Assembly: GCF_020379485.1 (NCBI RefSeq)
Contig: NW_026016672.1
Location: 21,343 to 85,342, forward strand
DNA: 64,000 bases
Reading direction: 5' to 3'
From: Brassica napus
Lineage: Eukaryota > Streptophyta > Magnoliopsida > Brassicales > Brassicaceae
This document shows positions 9,676 to 20,855 of the stretch, one piece after another. The position numbers were made by a program, and so were the translations under genes. Below the pieces are notes generated by a model. The model was not told the DNA's origin. It ran no database searches and was given only the letters and a program-made list of their open reading frames with translations. Each line of letters begins with the position of its first letter. Within the stretch, counting starts at the first letter, position 1.

Positions 9676-12600
9676 AGAAGAAGTTATCCCACTTTCAAAT
9701 CAGGTAATTCCAGTTTCCCAGTTTGGGAATAGCACAGCTTCTTCGTCGTTCCAATCAAACCATGATGAATCACTTTGTAAGAAGCTTGATTTGGATACAT
9801 AAAATGGTGGAGAATCACCAGGAGGTTGAATAAATCTCATAGGAGTTGGGATGAAGAAGTTATCCCACTTTCAAATCAGGTGATTCCAGTTTCCCAGTTT
9901 GGGAATAGCAAAGCTTCTTCGTCGTTCCAATCAAACCAGGATGAATCTCTTTGTGAGAAGCTTGATTTGGATACATAAAGTGGTGGAGAATCACCAGGAA
10001 GTTGAATAAATCTCATAGGAGTTGCGATGAAGTTGTCCCACTTTCAAATCAGGTGATTCCAGTTTCCCAGTTTGGGAATAGGACAGCTTCTTCGTCGTTC
10101 CAATCAAACCAGGATGAATCTCTTTGTGAGAATCTTGATTTGGATACCTAAAGTGGTGGATAATCACCAGGAAGTTGAATAAATCTCATAGGAGTTGGCA
10201 AGAAGAAGTTATCCCACTTTCAAATCAGGTGATTCCAGTTTCACTGTTTGGGAATAGCACAGCTTCTTCGTCGTTCCAATCAAACCAGGATGAATCTCTT
10301 TGTGAGATGCTTGATTTGGATACATAAAGTGGTGGAGAATCACCAGGAAGTTGAATAAATCTCATAGGAGTTGGCAAGAAGAAGTTATCCCACTTTCAAA
10401 TCAGGTGATTCCAGTTTCCCAGTTTGGGAATAACACAGCTTCTTCGTCGTTCCAATCAAACCAGGATGAATCACTTTGTGAGAAGCTTGATTTGGATAAA
10501 TAAAGTGGTGGAGAATCACCAGGAAGTTGAATAAATCTCATACGAGTTGGGATGAAGAAGTTATCCCACTTTCAAATCAGGTGATTCCAGTTTCCCAGTT
10601 TGGGAATAGCACAGCTTCTTCGTCGTTCCAATCAAACCAGGATGAATCATTTTGTAAGAAGCTTTATTTGGATACATAAAGTTGTGGAGAATCACCAGGA
10701 AGTTGAATAAATCTCATAGGAGTTGGCAAGAAGAAGTTATCCCACTTTCAAATCAGGTGATTCCAGTTTCCCAGTTTGGGAATAGCACAGCTTCTTCGTC
10801 GTTCCAATCAAACCAGGATGAATCACTTTGTAAGAAGCTTGATTTGGATACATAAAATGGTGGAGAATCACCAGGAGGTTGAATAAATCTCATAGGAGTT
10901 GGGATGAAGAAGTTATCCCACTTTCAAATCAGGTGATTCCAGTTTTCCAGTTTGGGAATTACAAAGCTTCTTCGTCGTTCCAATCTAACCAGGATGAATC
11001 TCTTTGAGAGAAGCTTGATTTGGATACATAAAGTGGTGGAGAATCACCAGTAAGTTGAATAAATCTCATAGGAGTTGGGATGAAGAAGTTATCCCACTTT
11101 CAAATCAGGTGATTCCAGTTTCCCAGTTTGGGAATAGCACAGCTTCTTCGTCGTTCCAATCAAACCAGGATGAATCATTTTGTAAGAAGCTTGATTTGGA
11201 TACATAAAGTGGTGGAGAATCACCAGGAAGTTGAATAAATCTCATAGGAGTTGGCAAGAAGAAGTTATCCCACTTTCAAATCAGGTGATTCCAGTTTCCC
11301 AGTTTGGGAATAGCACAGCTTCTTCGTCGTTCCAATCAAACCAGGATGAATCACTTTGTAAGAAGCTTGATTTGGATACATAAAATGGTGGAGAATCACC
11401 AGGAGGTTGAATAAATCTCATAGGAGTTGCGATGAAGAAGTTATCCCACTTTCAAATCAGGTGATTCCAGTTTCCCAGTTTGAGAATTGCAAAGCTTCTT
11501 CGTCGTTCCAATCTAACCAGGATGAATCTCTTTGTGAGAAGCTTGATTTGGATACATAAAGTGGTGGAGAATCACCAGTAAGTTGAATAAATCTCATAGG
11601 AGTTGGCAAGAAGAAGTTATCCCATTTTCAAATCAGGTGATTCCAGTTTTCCAGTTTGGGAATAGCACAGCTTCTTTGTCGTTCCAATCAAACCAGGATG
11701 AATCACTTTGTAAGAAGCTTGATTTGGATACATAAAATGGTGGAGAATCACCAGGAAGTTGAATAAATCTCATGGGAGTTAGGATGAAGAAGTTATCCCA
11801 CTTTCAAATCAGGTGATTCCAGTTTTCCAGTTTGGGAATAGCACAGCTTCTTCGTCGTTCCAATCAAACCAGGATGAATCACTTTGTAAGAAGCTTAATT
11901 TGGATACATAAAGTGGTGGAGAATCACCAGGAAGTTGAATAAATCTCATAGGAGTTGGCAAGAAGAAATTATCCCATTTTCAAATCAGGTGATTCCAGTT
12001 TTCCAGTTTGGGAATAGCACAGCTTCTTTGTCGTTCCAATCAAACCAGGATGAATCACTTTGTAAGAAGCTTGATTTGGATACATAAAATGGTGGAGAAT
12101 CACCAGGAAGTTGAGTAAATCTCATGGGAGTTAGGATGAAGAAGTTATCCCACTTTCAAATCAGGTGATTCCAGTTTTCCAGTTTGGGAATAGTACAGCT
12201 TCTTCTTCGTTCCATTCAAACCAGGATGAATCACTTTGTGAGAAGCTTGATTTGGATAGATAAAGTGGTGGAGAATAACCAGGAGGTTGAATAAATCTCA
12301 TAGGAGTTGGGATGAAGAAGTTATCCAACTTTCAAATCAGGTGATTCCAGTTTCCCAGTTTGGGAATAGCAAAGCTTCTTCATCGTTCCAATCAAACCAG
12401 GATGAATCACTTTGTGAGAAGCTTGATTTGGATACATAAAATGGTGGAAAATCACCTGGAAGTTGAATAAATCTCATAGGAGTTGGGATGAAGAAGTTAT
12501 CCCACTTTCAAATCAGGTGATTCCAGTTTTCCAGTTTGGGACTAGCACAGCTTCTTCGTCGTTCCAATCAAACCAGGATGAATCATTTTGTAAGAAGCTT

Positions 12601-13260
12601 GATTTGGATACCTAAAGTGGTGGAGAATCACCAGGAAGTTGAATAAATCTCATAGGAGTTGGCAAGAAGAAGTTATCCCACTTTCAAATCAGGTAATTCC
12701 AGTTTCCCAGTTTGGGAATAGCACAGCTTCTTCGTCGTTCCAATCAAACCAGGATGAATCACTTTGTAAGAAGCTTGATTTGGATACATAAAATGGTGGA
12801 GAATCACCAGGAGGTTGAATAAATCTCATAGGAGTTGGGATGAAGAAGTTATCCCACTTTCAAATCAGGTGATTCCAGTTTCCCAGTTTGGGAATAGCAA
12901 AGCTTCTTCGTCGTTCCAATCAAACCAGGATGAATCTCTTTGTGAGAAGCTTGATTTGGATACATAAAGTGGTGGAGAATCACCAGGAAGTTGAATAAAT
13001 CTCATAGGAGTTGGGATGAAGAAGTTGTCCCACTTTCAAATCAGGTGATTCCAGTTTCCCAGTTTGGGAATAGGACAGCTTCTTCGTCGTTCCAATCAAA
13101 CCAGGATGAATCTCTTTGTGAGAATCTTGATTTGGATACCTAAAGTGGTGGATAATCACCAGGAAGTTGAATAAATCTCATAGGAGTTGGCAAGAAGAAG
13201 TTATCCCACTTTCAAACAGGTGATTCCAGTTTCACTGTTTGGGAATAGCACAGCTTCTTC
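9676..13260 (+). repeat. Centromeric satellite array 1 (CentBr-like, ~176-bp monomers)
   Basis: About 20 head-to-tail monomers of ~176 bp, each with HindIII AAGCTT (one mutated to AATCTT at about 10131). In the orientation written here they read AAGCTTGATTTGGATACATAA. Monomers differ at diagnostic sites: GGCAAGAAGAAG versus GGGATGAAGAAG, CACTTTGTAAG versus CTCTTTGTGAG, GGAAGTTG versus GGAGGTTG. The first ~600 bp recur almost exactly as the last ~600 bp (12665-13260), at an offset of 2989-2992 bp, i.e. 17 monomers. Shorter offsets of 528 bp (3 monomers) and 352 bp (2 monomers) also occur. It is bounded by the B LTR at the left and the H LTR at the right. The family name is from memory of Brassica CentBr; the repeat itself is read directly. 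Confidence 0.95.
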
Positions 13261-13854
13261 TGTTAAGATGAGGTGAGGAATAAGAAGAGAAGAGATGATG
13301 GATTAGGGAAACTGAAGAGGCGGAGGCTTAGGAATGAATGGGAGTGTTTGGCTCAGCCTAGGCCGTACAAGCCGTACAGGCCGTACCATCCGTACATGGA
13401 AGGATCAGCCAAACATCGACCATAAACTTACCCGGGTAACTCAGTTAAGGAGAAGGAGTTACTCAAGTCTATTACCATCTGATCTATCCATTGGAAAGGA
13501 TAAGGGAAGAGCCTTGGACAGGCTGGCACAGCTGGAAAAGGGAAAGGAGCTTTTGGGACAGCTAAGAGATGCCAAAAGCGTGTGAGACACTCCATTGGAT
13601 AGATTTGAATTAGGCTGTTGACTACACATGCTTTCTCTTCTCTATAGTTTCGAAAACCCTACTTATCTCTTCATATAAATATGTAACCTCACTCATTAAT
13701 AAAATTAAGCAAGTCATTTGAGTCTTTCTCTTAGTCTTTAGTCTCCATGATCTCTTAGTAGTCTCTTAAACTCTTTCTAGACTCTTATCTTCTCCAAATC
13801 CATTCTAATCTTTCCTAAATACTCAGATTACTCTAAACATTACTAAAAGTCATA
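13261..13854 (+). repeat. 5' LTR of copia H (594 bp)
   Basis: Starts TGTTAAGATGAGG and ends AGTCATA directly before TGGTATCAGAGCCAGG, so its termini are TG...TA. U3 has four GTAC-core motifs within about 36 bp (13363-13398), followed by the palindrome TTACCCGGGTAA (about 13428-13439). Confidence 0.9.
13674..13680 (+). promoter_or_regulatory. Probable TATA box of H LTR
   Basis: TATAAAT in an otherwise mixed U3/R region, about 410 bp into the LTR. The position matches TATA boxes in the other copia LTRs here. Inferred from sequence only. Confidence 0.5.
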
Positions 13855-13870
13855 TGGTATCAGAGCCAGG
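13855..13870 (+). other. Primer-binding site of copia H
   Basis: TGGTATCAGAGCCAGG, complementary to initiator tRNA-Met, immediately after the LTR. A 232-bp leader without recognisable features leads to the gag ATG at 14103. Confidence 0.9.
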
Positions 13871-14102
13871 TTCGTGAGAACCTGAGTTCGTGGTTGACTC
13901 TTTGAGGATTCAAGATTGAACCTTTAAAGAGTTTGGTTGGTGTTCTTGTGTTCTTGGGAGGTTCTGGGTATTGTCCGAGTTCAAAGACTAGTTTTTAGTG
14001 TGTTGTTGAAGCTGTGAGGTTGAAGACCAAGGCAGTGTGTGTTCTTACAAGTCTTCTAACTCAAGATCCAGTTTGTGAAGTCTAGAGAAACCATAGTTCA
14101 TC

Positions 14103-14698
14103 ATGGAGAGTGGTATGAACATGAACATGAAGGTAGCGGTTTGCTTCAAGGGAACCAACTACTTGGTGTGGTCTCGGATGGTGAGAACCACGGTGGGAAG
14201 CAAAGGGCTTTGGAAGCACATCACGCCAGGAGAAGCTCCAAAGCTCATCACCCAAGGAGAAACTGAAGGAGAAGCCGCAAGCAAAGCGGAAGAGAAGTGG
14301 CATCAGGAGGACATGTTGGTGATGTCAGTGCTGCATGCTTCACTTGAGCCGGCGATTCTAGATGCATACAGCTACTGTGAATCTGCTAAAGAGCTGTGGG
14401 ATACTTTGAAGAAGGTGTATGGGAATACATCAAACCTGAGCCGTGTGTTTGAGGTGAAGCAGGCTATAAACAACTTGGTACAAGAGGATATGGAGTTCAC
14501 CAAGCATCTAGGGAGGTTCAGAACACTCTGGTCCGAGCTGGAGATGTTAAGGCCAAGCACTACAGACGCAGAAGAGCTCAACAAAAGGAGAGAGCAAGAC
14601 AAGGTCTTTGGGCTACTCCTCACCATGAATCCGGCTTACAATGGGCTCATCCAACACTTTCTTAGAGAGGACACACTACCTGATCTTGAAGAAGTGTG
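14103..14698 (+). pseudogene. Gag N-terminal part of copia H, interrupted by element I
   Basis: ATG start of MESGMNMNMKVAV; 198 complete codons of copia gag. Visible blocks are the gag N-terminal domain (FKGTNYLVWSRMVRTTVGSKGLW) and the UBN2-type region (KELWDTLKKVYGNTSNLSRVFEVK, LWSELEMLRPSTTD, REQDKVFGLLL). The frame is broken at DLEEVC by element I; the next codons of the open frame (VELKRR-stop) belong to I's LTR. The remainder resumes at 27703 after the duplicated target GTGTG. Confidence 0.92.
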
Positions 14699-15684
14699 TG
14701 TTGAACTGAAGAGAAGATAGAGCTTGTACAATAATAGGGCAAGCTCTAGAAGATGTCCAGAAGAGTTCAGTCAAGCTTCAGAAGTGTTCTGAAGAGGTTA
14801 TCTTGTGAAGTTAAGTCTAGGAAAGACTTAGACTGATCATGTGAAGAGTTTGGAGGAGTTAGAGAGAAGATGGCCTAAGGTGCAAAGATAGGGCGTCGGT
14901 ACGAACCAGTACGGACAGTACGGCCTTGTACGGCCATGGGTGAACCAAGAAGAGGAATGGATTGACTTAGGAAGAAGAATGGGTGATGTGCATACTTAGG
15001 GCGAGTGTACGGACCGGCCAGGCCGTACATCGACCGTACAACACCCGGGACTTGTCCATTCATTCGGTTCAGCCAAAAGAAGAATGTGCAAGGATAGGGC
15101 GCGACTTGTCTGATCTCTTATGACCGTTGGAGACTTAAGGAGAGGAAAGGGAATATTCCTTATGAGCTGGGTGGTCCAAAGAGAAAGGCTGGAAAGTAAA
15201 AGTGGCTTTACCTTTACAGCCTTATCTCCACACTGTCTCATCTTGGCCATTGATTCAAAATGAGCCAATCTCTCCCCTCCATTCAAATCAGGCGTGCCTC
15301 CCTTGCCAGCTTGCACCAGAACATCCAAGACCAGCCTTCTCTCATCCTAGCCATCCATTCTATACTTTAATTACAGCCTTAGGATATAGGTTTATGATCT
15401 GAGTGATGTAAAGGCATATATAAGCCATTTGTATGCATTTTGTAAACCCTAAGTGAGTAAGGGGGTTTCCCTTCTCCTTCTCTAATCTGAAACACTTTCT
15501 TAGTCTCTCTAGTCTCTCATCCTGAATCTCTATACACGTTCTCAGTCTTGTTACTAATCTCTTAAACACTTAGACACACAAACACTCATCAAACTTCTTT
15601 TCTCCCAAATCGCTTCCAAGCTCTCTCTCTTTACCCATTTGGGTTTCATACACACATACAACCAGAGTACTCTTAAACCTCATA
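14699..15684 (+). repeat. 5' LTR of element I (986 bp)
   Basis: Starts TGTTGAACTGAAGAG and ends AACCTCATA before the primer-binding site. Two GTAC-core clusters lie at about 14898-14934 and 15006-15041. Small reading frames in it (for example about 15202-15402) recur in the 3' LTR copy but show no recognisable domain. Confidence 0.92.
15417..15423 (+). promoter_or_regulatory. Probable TATA box of I LTR
   Basis: TATATAA about 720 bp into the LTR, present again in the 3' LTR at about 27435. K has TATATAA in the equivalent place. Inferred promoter. Confidence 0.55.
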
Positions 15685-15700
15685 TGGTATCAGAGCCAGG
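15685..15700 (+). other. Primer-binding site of element I
   Basis: TGGTATCAGAGCCAGG directly after the 5' LTR, complementary to initiator tRNA-Met. It is the same priming site as in the copia elements, consistent with trans-mobilisation by a copia relative. Confidence 0.88.
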
Positions 15701-18700
15701 TTCATTAGAACTTGGTTCCAGCTTCCGCTAAGCTCAAAGCTCACTCCTATGCCATTTCCAAACCAAGAAGAAGCTTCATGGTCATTTGGCTGTTCAACCT
15801 CTTCAAGAAGAAGGTGTGCTCATCAATGGCGTCCAGAAGCTGTTCTTGGTCGTTCTCCACTCTCTCATGGTCGTCCTGAAGAAAGAAGGCCATTGGAAGC
15901 ATGTCCAAGCCATTCCCATTCACTGTCCAAGAAGAAAGGTGAAAGCTTTCAACTTGTACCTGGTATGGCGACTCAAAAATGAAGAGAGGAGGTGTCTTAG
16001 GCATGGTGGGTTCAAGAGAAAGGTCCATGAAAGAAGGAGATGTAGGAGTTGACACCAACAGCTCGGATCTTCCCATGTACTAAGGAGTTTCAAGGAACTA
16101 ACACTAGTTCCTTGGCTGTAAGGAAATCTCTTTCTCTTGTATAAAGCTTGAGTGTATGAACAGGTTGTGATGTTGTGATGTGATTGAAAACCTGAGGATT
16201 GTTTAAAAGATTGCTAAAAATGAAGTTGCTTTAGAATCTGTCCCAGGATACTTTAAGAGTCTTGTTTGGATATTGAAATTGTTTAGTATGCTTAGCTCCG
16301 GTTCATAGTGATGCTTGTTGTGATTAATTAAATCTGCTTGCATACATGGAGTGAAACCGAATTTAAAGCTGTTGCATATAGTCTTGTGGCTGTCTTACAT
16401 TGAAGTATTAGATTCATGTCTAAGTACTGAGTAAAGAAGCTCTTAAGAGTGCCTAAGTAACTTGTCTTGAATCTGTTAGGATCTTACTTGTACTTAGAGA
16501 TTTAGCTTGCAAAGAATAGAACTTGATAATGCCTTGTGTCTATCTGTTGCATTGCTTGTGATATTGGGAATCAAACTTGATAATTTATTAATCAAGATTT
16601 GACATCAATACTATTGAAAATGGTTAAATGCTTAATGTCAGTTCTAAATTAACTTGTCTTGTTAAGATGATAGATTATATTATCTAATCATGCTTGCTTT
16701 TATGAGTTAGAAACTGATTAAAATTAATGCATACTGCCTTGTATTGTTGCATTTAGATTAAAATCTAAGTTGCATAAAATTGCCTAAATACTTTGACTTG
16801 AATCTGATAAGGTCTTGCTTAGTATTTAGAGAATGGTTGCTTGCATAGATAAGAACTTGACATTGTCTTGATTCTATCTAATGTTATAAAGCTTGAGACA
16901 TTGGTGATCAAACTTGATGAAGTCAAGGATTGATCCCAATGCAATTGTGACTTATCTTTGCTAGAGTTTGAGTGATGTTTCAGGTTCACCAAAGGTGTTC
17001 CTAGTTCATCATCAAATCCGAGTTGAAAGAGAAAGAATGATGCCCATTGTGTGTACAATGGAGAAGTGTTACAAAAAGGGAGAAGCACAGATGGTTGTAA
17101 AACTCACTGGTGTTCTTCTCCTTAACATTGCAAGTACCTGAAGAAGAAGCTAACCGGGTCTAGGCAGTGGCGTGCCTATTCAAGAGGGTGCTCAAACTAA
17201 GACAGAGCACTCTTGGCTGTGTGAAGAAGAAGGCTACTCTATCAAGGCGGCTTCTATTGTGAGGTGATTGAAGAAGTAGCTGAAGCATCCACAAGCATTC
17301 CATCATGGTGGCAAATTTAGAAGGGTGATTGCAATAAGAGAAGAAGAAGAAGTGAGGATTCAAGTGGCAACAACCACTCCTCATCACCTTAAACAAGGGA
17401 GTAAACCTAGTCTCATCTATCTTAATATGTCTTGATAGGTTTATCTCCTGATTATACTATGTGCTTTCCCTAAGAGTTTATAGCTTCTAAGTAGAATGTC
17501 TAGGCTAATTGCACTGAGATTGTTTTGCTGCTGCATTGTCTTATTGATAGTAAGTAATGTCTAGAGTCCCAGAATCTCATGTTCTGTTTATTGCATTGTC
17601 CTGAGTGTTGTCATAGCTTGAATCATCATGAATGTGTTGTAGAATTGAGTAGAATGTCTCTGCTACTTGCATCATGATTGATAAGTTATTTTGCATACAT
17701 AAGCATATCTCATACTGTCTAAGTTCAATCCTAGTGTTATCTGGTGCTATTGCCTAGGTTTAATCCATCAATGAAAGTCTTGCATCAATTAGAAATTGTC
17801 TAAGTTGCTTGCATCATTGGTTCTGATTGAAACTGTTGTGCAGAGCTTTAATATTACTCATGGATTGAACCTGTTGCATTCATATAGCTAATGCTTTAAG
17901 ATTGTGCATTCATGTAGTAATGCATTTAAAAAAAATGAGCCTAAATTGCAAATGTACTGATGTAAACTTTGCATTTAGAGAACTTAAGTATAGAACTTGC
18001 ATTGTCATTGTTAGAAATTGAAATCTGCTTGTCTTGACTCAGTCCAGTTCTGATTGTTGCTATGCCATAGTTAAATCCATCAGTGATGTCTTATAAGCAT
18101 TTAGAAGTATGTCTAAGCTACTTGAATCATTGGCTTTGATAAAACTAGAGCATAAGCATGAATTGTGTCACTCTTGTCGTCTTGATTGCATAAGTATCAT
18201 CTAGACTTGTGTTCCATTTGAATTGAATCTGTTCATTCATATAGTTAGTGTGTAACCTAATGCATTCATCTATTGTTGCATTTAAAAAAAAAAACAAAAC
18301 TGCTTGATTGTCTTGAATGTCTAGCTTGTCTCAAGTATCCTATATTATTGTGGAATTGGTGATCAAACAGGATGGATAATCTTGGTTTGATCCCAATGGG
18401 ATGATCTGATCTTGCATTGAGTTGTGGTGGTGTTAGGTACACAAGGAATGTGATACATGTAACTCGCCAACAACCAAGAATGTAAAGACAAAGATCTTGT
18501 GCCATTGCATATCATCACTAGGACATGTTAGTCCATAATCTACAGGAAGTGTAGTGTGATTGAGTATGCAATGAGAGATGGCCATTGCATAATACCATTG
18601 GACATATCTAGTCCTTAGTCTACAGGAAGTGTAGCATGGGTCATTATGCAATGAGAGGCGTGTCTTGTGAGACTCTCTATGGTGATTCAAACACCCTAAT

Positions 18701-19763
18701 TCCTGGTTAAGGAAGAGAGAAAACTCACAAGAAGAAAGCTATCATAAAAGATGACAGTTATTAGACCATGGAGATGCATAGGATCATCACAAGCTTAGCT
18801 CCTTCTAGTCTTGGTTCTAAGCTTGAGGGGGAGTCTTAATGCATATGATCCATGGTCAGTAACAAGTCTTTGCAAAGGCTTCTACAAGGATCATCAACCG
18901 GACCAAGACAGTGGCGTGTCTAGGCAAGAGGATGTTCAGAGCAGTCTTGGCGAGTGAGGAAGAACGCTCTACATCAATGCGGCTTCAATGAGAGGTGATT
19001 GAGGAGAAGCTGATGAATCCATTCTGCCTTTCCAAGAAGTTGGTGATGCCATGAAGATGGTGCATTGGCCGAGTTAGGAAACTCACAAAAACACAAGGGA
19101 AGTTCCCTTAGACTTTTAAAACCTTTTTATTCATCTTATTCATTGCTTGTGCTTGAAAAGATACTTAAAATGATTATGATTGAATTGTGAGATTGTGTGC
19201 ATCAAGTGTGATGCAGGATATTCATTTTCTTGTTTTTGATAGGTACTGATGCACCTTTGGGATAATGTATCAGGTACCATTGCTTGAGCCTCACTAAAGG
19301 TGTTCCTGGTCATTTCCTAGCTTCTCTAAGGTGGCTGTGAAGTCTGTTGAGAGGGGGAGATTCAAACCAGTTCTATGAAGAGGGCAAGCCATATCAGCCT
19401 CACTGGTGTTTTGAAGATGATCTGGGCGTGTCCTAGCTTCTCTAAGATGGCTGAGAAGTCAGTTGAGAGGGGGAGACTTCAAACCGGTTCCATGAAGAGG
19501 TGAAGCTGAAGTGTGAAGTGTGCGCAAACCTGTGAAGAGTTGCTGCACCTATTAGGCCGTGATCCAGAGCTTCTTGTGTCCAACCACACTGGTTCTAAGG
19601 CACAAGAGCTCACTGGCCAATCCCTAGGCTTTGGAGAGCTCTACTCTTTTTCCCTTGCAAGGTTTTGTCCCAATGGGTTTTCCTTGTAAGGTTTTTAATG
19701 AGGGAGACTCTTCAGAGTTCCAAGCTTGGCTTAGGATCTCCTAAAGTCAAGCTTGAGGGGGAG
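15701..19763 (+). other. Non-coding interior of element I with internal repeats
   Basis: About 4.06 kb with no gag-pol motif and no long ORF; the longest plus frames (15749-15982, 15786-16052) overlap each other and are unrecognised. The sequence is AT-rich with diverged internal duplications. The segments near 16560, 16895 and 18355 share GTGATCAAAC/TTGATCCCAATG-like text. 17164-17290 resembles 18905-19015 (AGTGGCGTG...GCGGCTTC...GAGGTGATTGA). A tandem pair of about 85-100 bp at 18505-18660 shares CTACAGGAAGTGTAG and ATGCAATGAGAG. 19313-19380 resembles 19430-19500 (CCTAGCTTCTCTAAG). The polypurine tract GCTTGAGGGGGAG at 19751-19763 has an exact 13-base copy at 18821-18833. This is a structural or non-coding RNA interior rather than a gene. 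Confidence 0.8.
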
Positions 19764-20173
19764 TGTTGAACTGAAGAGAAGATAGAGCTTGTACAATAAT
19801 AGGGCAAGCTCTAGAAGATGTCCAGAAGAGTTCAGTCAAGCTTCAGAAGTGTTCTGAACAGGTTATCTTGTGAAGTTAAGTCTAGGAAAGACTTAGACTG
19901 ATCATGTGAAGAGTTTGGAGGAGTTAGAGAGAAGATGGCCTAAGGTGCAAAGATAGGGCGTCGGTACGAACCAGTACGGACAGTACGGCCTTGTACGGCC
20001 ATGGGTGAACCAAGAAGAGGAATGGATTGACTTAGGAAGAAGAATGGGTGATGTGCATACTTAGGGCGAGTGTACGGACCGGCCAGGCCGTACATCGACC
20101 GTACAACACCCGGGACTTGTCCATTCATTCGGTTCAGCCAAAAGAAGAATGTGCAAGGATAGGGCGCGGCTTG
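19764..20173 (+). repeat. 3' LTR of element I, first part
   Basis: First 410 bp of the 3' LTR, matching 14699 onward. It is interrupted after GCTTG by insertion of J; GCTTG (20169-20173) is repeated at 27122-27126. Confidence 0.93.
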
Positions 20174-20763
20174 TGTTGAGATGAGCTGAGGAATATAAGG
20201 AGAGTTGTTCAGAGTTGAAGAGGTTGTGATGTGGAGAAGAGGGGAAGGATTGGCCTTAGGGAGAACCGTCCGTACCGGTCCGTACAGGTCCGTACCATGG
20301 CCGTACGGCCGTACAGACGGTATCGACCAAGCGGTAAAGAAATGTTACCGCGAGAAGAAGTTCACGGTCTGATCATGTTTTGCCTTGACCAAAGAAGGCA
20401 TATGACCGTTTATGGATAGAGGAAGAGCGTCTCTACAGGCTGGCACAGGCTGGAAGGATAAGGTTCACTTTTAGCATAGTGACCACGCGTGTGGAGAGGC
20501 TCATTGGTCCGGTTCAAATTAAAGGCTCCCTTAGACTTGACCTCACATGCTTAGTCTCTTCTTAAACCCTAGTATCACACTCCTATATATTGTAAACACT
20601 CTCTCATTAATGAATTCACGCGAGTTATGTTACTCTCTCTCTAGTCTCTCTCTTGTTCATCATGGATCATACTTAATCTCCCCATTTCTCTCACAATCTC
20701 TTCTAAACTTCTCTTAATCTCTTACCAAATCTCTCAATACCTATTCTACTCTCTAAAATCATA
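20174..20763 (+). repeat. 5' LTR of copia J (590 bp)
   Basis: Starts TGTTGAGATGAGCTG and ends AAATCATA; the 3' copy ends identically directly at the TSD, so the true terminus is TA. U3 has five CCGTAC motifs between 20269 and 20314, followed by GCGGTAA...TTACCGC (about 20330-20350). Confidence 0.93.
20584..20590 (+). promoter_or_regulatory. Probable TATA box of J LTR
   Basis: TATATAT about 410 bp into the LTR, followed by a TC-rich leader. The same box is in the A, L and J 3' LTRs. Inferred. Confidence 0.55.
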
Positions 20764-20779
20764 TGGTATCAGAGCCAGG
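20764..20779 (+). other. Primer-binding site of copia J
   Basis: TGGTATCAGAGCCAGG, complementary to initiator tRNA-Met, immediately after the LTR. Confidence 0.9.
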
Positions 20780-20855
20780 TTGGCTTTGGTATTGAGAGAT
20801 CCTTGTTCCTTTCTTTACATTTGCGAGTTTGTTCTTGTGTGTTAAAGAAGAGGAG

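Noticed and set aside
9676..13260. Arabidopsis CEN180 satellite
   Set aside because: The period is similar, but the monomer text (AAGCTTGATTTGGATACATAA...) does not match CEN180 as I remember it; it fits the Brassica HindIII satellite.
13334..13585. 83-codon ORF in the H LTR
   Set aside because: It lies across the U3 GTAC cluster and palindrome; no counterpart frame in the M LTR.
15749..16052. Possible small gene at the start of the I interior
   Set aside because: Two overlapping plus frames and one minus frame of similar length, with no domain and no recognisable gag similarity; coding status cannot be supported.
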